DNA of 64,000 bases from Catenulispora pinisilvae. Its GTDB lineage: Bacteria; Actinomycetota; Actinomycetes; Streptomycetales; Catenulisporaceae. The DNA lies in the NCBI RefSeq assembly GCF_015356865.1, contig NZ_JAAFZA010000002.1, forward strand, positions 1 through 64,000, written 5' to 3'. Below the pieces are notes generated by a model. The model searched no databases. It was not told the origin of the DNA and saw nothing but the letters and a program-made list of their open reading frames with translations. Below, one piece after another: positions 37,185 through 45,252 of the stretch (within the stretch, counting starts at the first letter, position 1; each line of letters starts with the position of its first letter). A program made the position numbers and the translations under genes.

Positions 37185-37797
37185 CAGCCGCGCCCTCAGC
37201 GCCGCCGCCCCCGCGGCCGACCGGCCCGCTCGGCGCCGGGACCCGGAGGCGACCCGTGCCGCGATCATCGACGGGGCGCTGGCCTTCGTTGAACAGCACG
37301 GGCGAGCACCGACCGCCAAGGAGATCGCCACGCAGGCGGGGGTGTCGGAGCGGTCCGTGTTCGTGCACTTCGCCGACTTGGACGAGTTGCGGCGCGCGGT
37401 CGGGCTGCGGCAGGCCGAGCGGTGGAAGGCGCTGGCGGCGCCGATCGATCCGGTCTGGCCGTTGGAGCGGCGGGTAGAGGCGCTGGTCGATCAGCGGTGC
37501 CGGATGTATGAGCTGATGACGCCGGTGCGGCGGGTGGGGTTGTCGGAGGAGGGGGTGTCGTCGGCCGTGGCGTCGGTGATGGCCGCCGGCGACGCCTGGT
37601 TCCGCGCCGACGTCTCGGCGGTGTTCGCCGGCGAGGCCGCGGCGCTCCCGGCGGCGCAGGAGCCGGGTGGGCTGCTGGATGCGGTGGACGCCGCGGTCAG
37701 TTGGGCGGCCTGGGATCATCTGCGGCACCGGCGCGGACTGTCCGCGGCGACGACGTCCGCGGTGCTCAGGCGGACGGTGTTGGCTCTGCTGGCTTGA
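37168..37797 (+). CDS. TetR-family transcriptional regulator
   Basis: 209 residues. The helix-turn-helix is at about 28-70 (AAIIDGALAFVEQHGRAPTA, KEIATQAGVSERSVFVHFAD). The C-terminal ligand domain is Ala-rich and helical. Start may be ATG 37168 or ATG 37177; the operator-like palindromes overlap both. It is divergent from a hypothetical gene and its 3' end overlaps the convergent DUF3159 gene by 32 bases. Confidence 0.92.
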   Translation: MVDMSTSRALSAAAPAADRPARRRDPEATRAAIIDGALAFVEQHGRAPTAKEIATQAGVSERSVFVHFADLDELRRAVGLRQAERWKALAAPIDPVWPLERRVEALVDQRCRMYELMTPVRRVGLSEEGVSSAVASVMAAGDAWFRADVSAVFAGEAAALPAAQEPGGLLDAVDAAVSWAAWDHLRHRRGLSAATTSAVLRRTVLALLA

Positions 37798-38446
37798 TCG
37801 GCGCGGCCACCGCGGCCTCGGCCACCGCACGACGGATCAGGCGCCAGCCGAGCCACCCCACCGGGAGCCACATCGGCGGTCCGAGCACGACCCGGACCAC
37901 GGCGAGCGCGAGTGTGTCGTTCGCGAGGTAGAGCGGGACCTCGATGGACAGGTGGACGGCCCATAGAACCAACCAGACCGACGTGGCCTGGACATGGCCG
38001 CGCAGCAGGCCGGGAACGGCGCGCAGGTCGTCCACCGGAACGCCGAGGGCCCGCAGGAGCGTCGCGGTCGCGGGCCGATGCGCCGCCAAGGACACCGCGA
38101 ACCAGGTCGTGAGGGCGAAGTTGCCGATCAGGTCGGGCAGGAACAGGTTCACGCCCCGCCCGGTCCGGTGCACGACCGTGGCCGCGATCAGCAGCACCGC
38201 CAGCGCCACCAGAGCGGGCCGCGGTCCTTCCCGGCGGAGGACTCGGAAGCCGCACAGCATCGCCGCGACTCCGACTGCCGCGGCCACGCCCGCGCCGGTA
38301 CCCGCCGCGAGGAAGCCGGCGATGAACGCCGCCACCGGAGCCGAGCCGTCGACGATCGGCCGCCAGCCGATGCGCTCGCGCAGCGCGCTCCACAGGTCGG
38401 CGCCGGCCGGCTCAGGCCGTTGACTCGTCGGGCTCGTGGGACTCAT
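37766..38446 (-). CDS. DUF3159-family integral membrane protein
   Basis: 226 residues with about five to six membrane segments. The start ALRERIGWRPIVDGSAPVAAF and NLFLPDLIGNF fit the actinobacterial DUF3159 family, whose function is unknown. A perfect palindrome lies 49 bp upstream, shared with the divergent metallo-hydrolase gene at 38525. It overlaps the convergent TetR gene. Confidence 0.85.
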   Translation of the reverse strand: MSPTSPTSQRPEPAGADLWSALRERIGWRPIVDGSAPVAAFIAGFLAAGTGAGVAAAVGVAAMLCGFRVLRREGPRPALVALAVLLIAATVVHRTGRGVNLFLPDLIGNFALTTWFAVSLAAHRPATATLLRALGVPVDDLRAVPGLLRGHVQATSVWLVLWAVHLSIEVPLYLANDTLALAVVRVVLGPPMWLPVGWLGWRLIRRAVAEAAVAAPIKPAEPTPSA

Positions 38447-38494
38447 CGTCGAACACCTCCGGGGCGTCAGGTGAGCGTGGCCACATCTTGACGC

Positions 38495-38517
38495 CTATTG
38501 CAGTGACACTGCAATAG
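38495..38517. promoter_or_regulatory. perfect 23-bp palindromic operator
   Basis: Two perfect 11-bp arms, CTATTGCAGTG and CACTGCAATAG, flank a single A. The site lies 7 bp before the metallo-hydrolase start and about 50 bp before the divergent DUF3159 gene. It is typical of a TetR-family site and probably blocks transcription of both. The regulator is not certain; the TetR at 37168 has a different, own palindrome. Confidence 0.75.
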
Positions 38518-38524
38518 TTGGGAC

Positions 38525-39784
38525 ATGGACACCTTGCGAGACTTCGCCGAGCAGATGTGGCAGGGCCGGGGCGTGATGCGAGGCCTGATGCCCGAAGGCG
38601 CCCCGACCGCCCGGGCCTTCGCGCTCACCGGGCAGATCGCCGTCGTACCGGACTTCGCCAACATCACCGCCTTCGCCACCGACGACGGCCTGGTGCTGGT
38701 CGACACCGGTCTGGAGCTGACCGCGCAGAGCATGTACGACGCCATCCGCGCCTGGTCCGACCAACCGGTCCGCTACGCCGTGTTCACCCACGGCCACGTC
38801 GACCACGTCTTCGGTCTGGGCCCGTTCGACGCCGAGGCCGAAGCCGCCGGGCGGCCCAAGCCGGTCGTCGTCGCGCACGAAGCGGTCGCCGACCGCTTCG
38901 ACCGCTACGCGACCACCGCCGGCTACAACGCGGTCATCAACTCCCGCCAGTTCGGCGTCGACGACCTGGCCTGGCCGACGACCTACCGGCGCCCGGACCG
39001 GGTCTACCGCGACCACTTCGTCCTGGAACACGGCGGCCTGACCTTCGAGCTGCACCACGCGCTGGGCGAGACCGACGACCACACCTGGGTTCACGTACCC
39101 GAACTCGGCGCGCTGTGCCCGGGCGACCTGTTCGTCTGGGTGTCCCCGAACGCCGGGAACCCGCAGAAGGTCCAGCGCTACCCCGCCGAGTGGGCCCAGG
39201 CCCTGCGCACGATGGCCGAGGTCGGCGCGGAACTGCTGCTGCCCAGCCACGGCCCGCCGATCTTCGGCGCCGACCGCGTCCGTGAGGCGCTGACGTGCAC
39301 CGCCGAATACCTGGAAGCACTGATCGAGCAGACCCTCGGCCTGATGAACGCGGGCCGGCGGCTGGACGAGATCATCCACACCGTGCGGCCGCCGGACCAC
39401 CTGACTTCGAAGCCTTACTTGCAGCCGGTGTACGACGAGCCGGAGTTCATCGTCCGCACCATCTGGCGCCGCTACGGAGGCTGGTACGACGGCAACCCCG
39501 CGCACCTGAAGCCGGCACCGGAAGAACAGCTGGCCAAGGTGATCGCCCAGCTGGCCGGCGGCGCGGAACGCCTCGCCACCCGCGCCCACGCCGCAGCCGA
39601 TGACGGCGACCTGCGCCTGGCCACCGACCTGGTGGAACTGGCCTGGCAAGCCGCACCCGACGACGTCGCCATCCACAAGAGCCGCGCCGAGATCTACGAA
39701 GCCCGCACGGAGGGCGAACGGTCGCTCATGGCACAAGGGATCTATCGCTGGGCCGCCCGCGAATCCCGCAGGGCAACGGAATAA
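38525..39784 (+). CDS. alkyl-sulfatase-like metallo-beta-lactamase-fold hydrolase
   Basis: 419 residues. The zinc motif is HGHVDHVFG (about 89-97), with further ligands in ALGETDDHTWV and SHGPP. The C-terminal region (about 275-370) has the alkyl-sulfatase dimerisation signature (GWYDGNPAHLKPAP). Family members hydrolyse alkyl sulfates or related esters. The domain that carries the sterol-carrier-like fold in full SdsA-type enzymes seems absent, so it is a short version. No usual ribosome site precedes the ATG, only the operator ending 7 bases upstream, so translation may be from a near-leaderless mRNA. Confidence 0.88.
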   Translation: MDTLRDFAEQMWQGRGVMRGLMPEGAPTARAFALTGQIAVVPDFANITAFATDDGLVLVDTGLELTAQSMYDAIRAWSDQPVRYAVFTHGHVDHVFGLGPFDAEAEAAGRPKPVVVAHEAVADRFDRYATTAGYNAVINSRQFGVDDLAWPTTYRRPDRVYRDHFVLEHGGLTFELHHALGETDDHTWVHVPELGALCPGDLFVWVSPNAGNPQKVQRYPAEWAQALRTMAEVGAELLLPSHGPPIFGADRVREALTCTAEYLEALIEQTLGLMNAGRRLDEIIHTVRPPDHLTSKPYLQPVYDEPEFIVRTIWRRYGGWYDGNPAHLKPAPEEQLAKVIAQLAGGAERLATRAHAAADDGDLRLATDLVELAWQAAPDDVAIHKSRAEIYEARTEGERSLMAQGIYRWAARESRRATE

Positions 39785-40188
39785 GCGGGGCCGCAAAGCA
39801 AAACGCTATGACGCGCAGGTCGCCGGGTTCGGCTCTAGGTCCGGCTCCGGCTCCGGGTTCGGCGGAAGAATCACGGTGGTGCTGCGGCTGACCGAGAAGG
39901 GCTGCACGGAGCGTGGATGAGGTCTTCGGCCACCACAGCTCGAGCCCTGACACCGATGCCCGTCACAGCGGGCACCGTTGCCGACAAAACGATTCCGTTC
40001 CGCCCGGACGGCGGCATCGGCTGCGAGTACGGCCGTGGTACCGCGGGCGATCCGTTCGACGTGGTGTGGCAGGCGTTCGTCACCCCGGTGACAAGACGCG
40101 GGCGCCGGTCCGGCCCGACAACGGCGGGCTTGAACCGAACGCTACGTCAGGTCCTAACGGGGAGAACGCACCCCCGAAAGGACGGACG
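39785..40188. other. intergenic with a short 6-bp repeat
   Basis: The gap holds a degenerate hexamer repeat (GGTTCGGCTC, GGCTCC units, about 39826-39862) soon after the preceding stop codon. The rest has no gene I can support. Confidence 0.4.
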
Positions 40189-40563
40189 ATGACAGAAGCG
40201 GACGGACAGTGGCGAGTCGGCGACCTGGCCCGAGAAGCAGGCATCACGGTGCGGACGCTGCACCACGACGACCGGCTCGGGCTGCTGAAACCGTCGTCCG
40301 ACCAAACGGTACAGCCGTCGATCAGACAATTCCTTCAACTCATCGAGGAGACGGCCACCATGACCGAGCTACTCACCCCAGAGCAGGTCACCGCCCTGAT
40401 CGAGAACCGCAGGACCCAGATGGAGCAGCTCGGCACAGAAGAGTTCGCCGCGCTGGCCGCGCGTCGCGAACACCACGTCGCCGCACTCAGCTCACAGGAG
40501 AAGGAGCAGTTGAACAACCGCCAGCGCGCGGTCGCTCGGCCTACCGGAGACCCGCAGGCCTGA
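40189..40563 (+). pseudogene. internally deleted MerR-family regulator
   Basis: 124 residues. The N-terminus is a MerR helix-turn-helix (WRVGDLAREAGITVRTLHHD), but after LGLLKPSS the wing and dimerisation helix are missing. The sequence jumps to a TipAS-like tail (TMTELLTPEQVTALIENRR, EEFAALAARRE). Full proteins of this type are about 250 residues. Tyr of the canonical HHYDRLGLL is Asp here. A good ribosome site (GAAAGGACGG) precedes ATG 40189. It is probably a remnant, though a short DNA-binding product could still be made. Confidence 0.65.
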
Positions 40564-40574
40564 CCCGCCGAGCA

Positions 40575-40619
40575 TCTCCCAATCCGCGGGTTCGGGATTC
40601 AAGCCCCTGGCGGCGCACC
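40575..40619 (+). other. tRNA-Lys-like 3' fragment, possible att-site scar
   Basis: Positions 40581-40619 read like the 3' part of an actinobacterial tRNA-Lys gene: anticodon-stem TCCGC, variable loop GGGTTC, T-arm with GATTCAAGC, and acceptor end GGCGGCGCACC. The 5' half is absent and the anticodon loop is changed. It is directly followed by a strong terminator. Such 3' tRNA copies are left at one end of integrated elements. No intact copy or integrase is in the window. Confidence 0.5.
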
Positions 40620-40623
40620 CCTA

Positions 40624-40661
40624 GCAAACCCCAGCTCACCTAGCGTGAGCTGGGGTTTTGC
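40624..40661 (+). terminator. strong intrinsic terminator
   Basis: A 15-16 bp stem (left arm GCAAACCCCAGCTCAC, loop CTAGC, right arm GTGAGCTGGGG) runs into TTTT. It is the clearest Rho-independent terminator in the window and is the kind seen after tRNA genes. Confidence 0.88.
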
Positions 40662-40756
40662 ATTCTCTATCGTGAACTGACCGGGCCAATTGAATTCGCC
40701 CTGTCGGTACACCAGGCAAGAGGGGGTCTCGCATTACCCGCATCACCAGGGTCTCC

Positions 40757-40775
40757 CAGGCGTCTAAAACGCCTG
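40757..40775. other. small hairpin in the SDR leader
   Basis: CAGGCGT, loop CTAAA, ACGCCTG forms a perfect 7-bp stem about 140 bp upstream of the SDR start. It could be an operator or leader structure; I cannot tell which. Confidence 0.3.
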
Positions 40776-40911
40776 TCAACCTGGTTGAGTCGAAAGCGCC
40801 GACAACACTCCATGGAAACGCATTGCGGCGCGGCTTTACCCCATCAATTCACTGCCCCCGAATGCGCGACCGTGTCGGCGCATTCTTCCACGACAGAAGG
40901 AACGGCGAGCA

Positions 40912-41718
40912 ATGGCGGACAACCAATTCACCACTCACACAGAACTCTTCGATCTAAGGGGGAAGTACGCCCTTGTCACTGGTGGCACCAGGGGCATCGG
41001 GATGATGATCGCGCGCGGCCTTCTCCAGGCGGGCGCCCGCGTCGTCATCAGCTCACGCAAGGCAGACGCGTGCGCGGAGGCACAGCATCTACTGTCCGAA
41101 TTCGGCGACGTCCAAGCCATCCCCGCCGACCTGTCCAGGCACGACGAGTGTCAGCGCCTTGCTGATCTTGTCAGGGCCGACTCCGAACGCCTGGACATCC
41201 TTGTCAACAACGCGGGAGCGATGTGGCGCGAGCCGCTGGCGACGTTCCCGGACGAGGGCTGGGACTCAGTGATCGACCTCAATCTCAAGTCGCCGTTCTG
41301 GCTGGTGCAGGCGCTGCTCCCCGCACTTCGCAGGGCGGGCACCCCCGATGATCCCGCGCGGATCATCAACATCGGCAGTATCGCCGCCATCCACGTCGCC
41401 GAGGCGCCCAACTACTCGTACGCCAGCAGCAAAGCGGCACTCCATCAACTCACCAGAGTGCTTGCCAGGGAGCTGGGTCCACAGCACGTCACGGTGAACG
41501 CGATAGCACCGGGAGTGTTCCCGTCGCAGATGATGGCGTCCGCGCTCGATGCCATCGGCGACAAGATCGTGGCGGCGGCCCCGCTGCGCCGGATCGGCCG
41601 CGACGACGACATGGCGGGTATCGCCGTGTTCCTCGCCAGCCGGGCTGGGTCCTACCTCACCGGCACCATCATCCCGGTGGACGGCGGCATCGCGACGACC
41701 GCATCGGGTACCCCTTAG
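40912..41718 (+). CDS. short-chain dehydrogenase/reductase (FabG-like)
   Basis: 268 residues. The cofactor motif is TGGTRGIG (about 24-31), NNAG is at about 101-104, and the catalytic set is Ser in INIGSIAAI plus Tyr170 and Lys174 in YASSK. The C-terminal GSYLTGTIIPVDGG is typical. The Arg after TGGT and SSRK suggest NADPH preference. Ribosome site AGAAGGAACGG precedes the ATG. It stands alone, so the substrate is unknown. Confidence 0.92.
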   Translation: MADNQFTTHTELFDLRGKYALVTGGTRGIGMMIARGLLQAGARVVISSRKADACAEAQHLLSEFGDVQAIPADLSRHDECQRLADLVRADSERLDILVNNAGAMWREPLATFPDEGWDSVIDLNLKSPFWLVQALLPALRRAGTPDDPARIINIGSIAAIHVAEAPNYSYASSKAALHQLTRVLARELGPQHVTVNAIAPGVFPSQMMASALDAIGDKIVAAAPLRRIGRDDDMAGIAVFLASRAGSYLTGTIIPVDGGIATTASGTP

Positions 41719-41772
41719 ATTCCGGGACGGGCTTACCCCCAGAGCCGACCTGACAGAGTCACATGCCGACCC

Positions 41773-42450
41773 TCAACGCGGGCTGTGCCGGCTCCGGTAG
41801 GCCGCGACGCTGGCCCGGTGCGCGCAGGTTCGGGTGCAGTACTGCTTCGAGCCGTTGCGTGAGAGGTCCACGAAAGTGGCCCGGCAGGTCGGCCCGGCAC
41901 AGACGCCGAGACGACTCGGACCGAACGTGGCGATCACGGAGGCCAGTGCGCTCAGCGTGGTCGCGGCCAGGTGCGTCGAGCAGCGGTCGGTGTCGGAGGT
42001 GACCTCGGTCCACCAGCGGTCGTGATCGTGGCGCAGCTCCGGGGTGGCGCGGCTGCGACGCAGACCGCCATTGATCAGAGCCGCGGCTCCGACCGCGTCG
42101 GTGCTCGCTTGTTCGAGCACGGCACGAACCGTCTCACGCAACGCGCGGACCTCGGCCAGGTCGGCGCGGGTGAGAGGCTGCCGCAGACCGGCCCATCGGT
42201 CTGCGGCCGAGCTCGCGGGTCCGGTCGGCCCGGTCGGCCCGGTCGGTTCGGTCGGTTCGGTCGGTTCGGTCGGTTCGGTCGGTCCGCTCGGTTCGGTCGG
42301 TCCGACTGATCCCGCCGGGAAATGCTCATCAAGGAAGTCCCGGAGCTGCTCCACGGTCTCGAGCGTGTCCTCTCCCTTGATCGGTCTCAAGGTGTTGGCA
42401 AGATCGACGGCCGTCTGGACCGCCGAGGGTTCGTTACACCCATTGAGCAT
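41773..42450 (-). CDS. CGNR zinc-finger regulator with Thr-Glu-Pro repeat insertion
   Basis: 225 residues from ATG 42450, with ribosome site AGGAG. An N-terminal ABATE-like domain is followed by a C-terminal CGNR zinc finger: GVCAGPTCRATFVD, then KQYCTRTCAHRASVAAYR, with Cys pairs for zinc. The ABATE domain is interrupted at about residues 50-77 by PTE/PTG repeats encoded by 9-bp tandem repeats. The gene is divergent from an MFS exporter with an operator-like inverted repeat in the gap, so it likely controls that exporter. Confidence 0.85.
   Translation of the reverse strand: MLNGCNEPSAVQTAVDLANTLRPIKGEDTLETVEQLRDFLDEHFPAGSVGPTEPSGPTEPTEPTEPTEPTGPTGPTGPASSAADRWAGLRQPLTRADLAEVRALRETVRAVLEQASTDAVGAAALINGGLRRSRATPELRHDHDRWWTEVTSDTDRCSTHLAATTLSALASVIATFGPSRLGVCAGPTCRATFVDLSRNGSKQYCTRTCAHRASVAAYRSRHSPR
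42220..42306. repeat. 9-bp tandem repeat inside the CGNR gene
   Basis: About nine copies of GGTCGGTTC and close variants, in frame on the minus strand, encode the Pro-Thr-Glu/Gly-Pro-Thr run. Copy number can change without frameshift. Confidence 0.85.
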
Positions 42451-42477
42451 TTGACGTGTCTCCTCGCGTCTCCTAGC

Positions 42478-42507
42478 GTGACACCCATAGAGCAAGTCAC
42501 GTGTCAC
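42478..42507. promoter_or_regulatory. inverted repeat between CGNR regulator and MFS gene
   Basis: GTGACAC (42478-42484) and GTGTCAC (42501-42507) form a perfect inverted repeat with 16 bp between arms, in the 80-bp gap of the divergent pair. Half-site centres are about 23 bp apart, roughly two helical turns. Confidence 0.5.
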
Positions 42508-42530
42508 AGCATACCGGGGAGGAGACGGCG

Positions 42531-43916
42531 ATGTTGCAGACGATCCCGTCTGGAACGACGCTCGGCGGCGGATCGAACGCATCGAACGCTCTGAACGGGC
42601 GCCGGCTGGGGCTGGCCCTGGGGGTGCTGGTGCTGCCACAGTACGTAGCACTGGGAGCGCCGTCGGTGGCGCTGCCGACCATCGGCCGCGAGCTCGCGGT
42701 GCCGTTCGGGGCCACCGCCTGGATCCTCGCCGCATGGTCGCTGACCTCCGCGCTCGCGATGCCGGTCGCGGGTCGGCTGATAGCCCGGTGGAGCCCCTTC
42801 CGAGTACTCGTCGCCGGGGTCGTAATACTCGCGGCGGGCTCGGCGCTCGCGGGACTCGGCCCGACGCTGCCAGTGGTGATCGTCGGTCGACTGATCGGTG
42901 GCGCCGGGGCGGGTGCGACCGTGATCGCCGTCTTCGCCGCGGCCACCGCCCTTCCCGGCAGGGAACGGACCCGCGCCCTGGGAATCATCGCAGCCGCCAG
43001 CGCGACGGCATCGGCGTGCGGGACCCTGGTGGGCGGGGCGGTCACCGCCTGGCTGGGGTGGCGTGCCGTGCTCGCGATCCCGGTCCTCACGCTGCCCCTG
43101 CTGCTGGTCGCATCGGCAGGTAGGCACACGTTCACGCGGATCGGCGGCGGTGAGCAGGACGGCGCGGCCGGGCGATTCGACTTCGCCGGCGCGGCCGTGC
43201 TGTCGGTATTCGCCGGCTCGTTGATCACGTTGCTCCAGGCACACTCGGTCGGTCTGCCCGCTCCGGTCACGCTCGTCGTGGCTGCCGCCGGGGCGCTCGC
43301 CGTCGTGGGACTGTGGTGGCTGGTTCGACGCAGGCCGGACGGGTTCGTGCCGCTGCGGGTGATCGCGGCCCGCGGCTTCGTCTCGGCCGGGCTCGTCGGC
43401 GGGACGGTCTTCGCCGGCTACTACGGGGTGCTGTTCCTCGCTCCGTCGCTGATCGAGCAGGCCACGGGCGGTGGCGCCCTGGAAGCCGGCGCGCTCCTGG
43501 TCCCGGCCGCCGCCTGCTCGGTGCTGGCCGGGCGGCTGGTCGAAGCCTTGACCGCCCGGTTCACCGGTTGGCAGGTGTCAGCCGGGCTCGCGGCACTCAC
43601 CGTCGTCGGCGTGCTCGTGGTCGCGACCCTCGATGGGCCGATCCCCGTCGTCGTCGGCGCGGCGCTGACCGTATGTGGGTTCGCCGGTGCCCAGGCCACG
43701 CTGGTGGGCCTGGCACCGGAACTGGTCGCCGCGCGCGACCGCGACACCGCACAAGGCCTGCTCAACTTCATGATATTCCTGGGCGGCGGGATCGGTCCGG
43801 CAGCCGTCGCGGGCCTGTCCGGCATCGTGTCGGCACCGGCGGCCCTCGGCGTGCTCGCGGCACTCCCCCTGGCCGGACTCGTCCTCAGCCTGACCCTGCG
43901 CCCCGGCGCCGGCTGA
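42531..43916 (+). CDS. MFS transporter (DHA family drug exporter-like)
   Basis: 461 residues from ATG 42531, which has a strong ribosome site GGGGAGGAG; a GTG ten codons earlier lies in the operator and is less likely. About 12-14 membrane segments are visible. Motif A-like sequence is weak (MPVAGRLIARWSPFRVL). Motif C-like GIIAAASATASACGTLVGGAV marks an antiporter. Divergent from the CGNR regulator, so likely induced by its substrate, which is unknown. Confidence 0.9.
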   Translation: MLQTIPSGTTLGGGSNASNALNGRRLGLALGVLVLPQYVALGAPSVALPTIGRELAVPFGATAWILAAWSLTSALAMPVAGRLIARWSPFRVLVAGVVILAAGSALAGLGPTLPVVIVGRLIGGAGAGATVIAVFAAATALPGRERTRALGIIAAASATASACGTLVGGAVTAWLGWRAVLAIPVLTLPLLLVASAGRHTFTRIGGGEQDGAAGRFDFAGAAVLSVFAGSLITLLQAHSVGLPAPVTLVVAAAGALAVVGLWWLVRRRPDGFVPLRVIAARGFVSAGLVGGTVFAGYYGVLFLAPSLIEQATGGGALEAGALLVPAAACSVLAGRLVEALTARFTGWQVSAGLAALTVVGVLVVATLDGPIPVVVGAALTVCGFAGAQATLVGLAPELVAARDRDTAQGLLNFMIFLGGGIGPAAVAGLSGIVSAPAALGVLAALPLAGLVLSLTLRPGAG

Positions 43917-43988
43917 CGGCTGACGGCTTCGCCCTGCCCTACATCTGATCCGATCGATCACGCCCCACCGAGGAAGAGAGTCCCCGTT

Positions 43989-45110
43989 ATGGTCGCCGAG
44001 CCATTTGAGGTCAGCGTCACCGAAGCTGAGATCGCGGATCTCCGTGAACGACTGCGACGGACCCGCTGGCCCGAGCCCGAGCCGGTGGACGACTGGTCGC
44101 AGGGGTTGCCACTGGCTTATGCGCAGGAGCTCTGCCGCAGTTGGGCCGAGGACTACGACTTCGGGTTCGCCGAGCGGCTGAACGTCTTCCCGCAGTACCG
44201 CGACACAGTCGACGGGCTGGGCATCCACTTCCTGCACGTCCGCTCACCGGAGCCGGACGCGTTCCCGCTGGTACTCACGCACGGGTGGCCGGGATCAGTG
44301 CTCGAGTTCTCGGACGTCCTCGGCCCGCTGACCGACCCCCGCGCGCACGGCGGGAACCCGGCGGACGCATTCCACGTGGTCGCGCCGTCGTTGCCCGGGT
44401 ACGGCTGGAGTGACAAGCCGTCGACGACCGGATGGGGCGTCAAACGCATCGCGCACGCCTGGGACACGTTGATGGTCTCGCTCGGTTACGAGCGGTACGG
44501 CGCGCAGGGCGGTGACTGGGGTTCGGCGGTGTCCGGCGCGCTGGGCGAGGTGGCACCCGAGCGGGTCGTCGCCGTGCACCTGAACCTGGGGTCCGTGGCG
44601 GCGGGCACGTTCGACGACCCGACGCCCGCGGAGCTGGCGAACCTCGAGGCGGAGCGGGAATTCCAACGCACGGGCCGGGGATACTCAGCGCAGCAGGCGA
44701 CCCGACCCCAGACGCTCGGCTACGGCCTCACCGACTCCCCGGCGGGCCAGGCCGCCTGGATCGCCGAGAAGTTCTGGGCCTGGACGGACAACAACGGCCG
44801 CCCCGAGGACGCGGTGTCACGACAGAAGATCCTCGACGAGATCTCGGTCTACTGGTTCACCGCGTCGGCCACGTCGTCAGCACGCCTGTACTGGGAGAGC
44901 TTCGCCAGCTTCCGGGACAAGGTCACCGCACCGTCCGGCCTGTCGGTCTACCCACGCGACATCACCCGCCCATCGCGACGGGAGGCCCAGCTGCGGTTCA
45001 CCGACCTGCGCTGGTTCGAGGAACTGCCACGAGGCGGCCACTTCGCCGCGCTGGAACAGCCGGCATCGTTGGTGGAACAGGTGCGCGGGTTCTTCCGCCT
45101 CTTCCGCTGA
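43989..45110 (+). CDS. epoxide hydrolase, EHN-domain alpha/beta-hydrolase (second copy)
   Basis: 373 residues, paralogous to the gene at 1367. The EHN cap (about 5-100) is followed by HGWPGS and the nucleophile elbow GGDWGS with Asp at about 176; the C-terminal PRGGHFAALEQP has the His. The Trp after the nucleophile is the usual form. Spacing of 72 bp from the MFS gene on the same strand suggests possible co-transcription. A long hairpin follows it. Substrate unknown. Confidence 0.93.
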   Translation: MVAEPFEVSVTEAEIADLRERLRRTRWPEPEPVDDWSQGLPLAYAQELCRSWAEDYDFGFAERLNVFPQYRDTVDGLGIHFLHVRSPEPDAFPLVLTHGWPGSVLEFSDVLGPLTDPRAHGGNPADAFHVVAPSLPGYGWSDKPSTTGWGVKRIAHAWDTLMVSLGYERYGAQGGDWGSAVSGALGEVAPERVVAVHLNLGSVAAGTFDDPTPAELANLEAEREFQRTGRGYSAQQATRPQTLGYGLTDSPAGQAAWIAEKFWAWTDNNGRPEDAVSRQKILDEISVYWFTASATSSARLYWESFASFRDKVTAPSGLSVYPRDITRPSRREAQLRFTDLRWFEELPRGGHFAALEQPASLVEQVRGFFRLFR

Positions 45111-45150
45111 CGGTCCGTCCCATTCCCCGGGAAGCACGCACCCGGGGGAC

Positions 45151-45174
45151 GATGCCGGCTCGTCAGCCGGCATC
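45151..45174. terminator. terminator hairpin between convergent genes
   Basis: A perfect 10-bp stem (GATGCCGGCT, loop CGTC, AGCCGGCATC) lies between the epoxide hydrolase and the convergent GMC oxidoreductase. Confidence 0.8.
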
Positions 45175-45223
45175 GGGTGTGAGACTGTTTGTCTTCCTGT
45201 GTGCAGTCCTGGTGCGGGATCAG

Positions 45224-45252
45224 GTTTGCTTGATCAGGTTTGCTTGATCAGC
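45224..45252. repeat. 14-bp direct duplication at a gene end
   Basis: The 14-base unit GATCAGGTTTGCTT occurs twice in tandem and then begins a third time; it spans the stop codon (45234-45236) of the GMC gene. One copy is thus outside and one inside the coding region, which suggests recent slippage. Confidence 0.75.
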
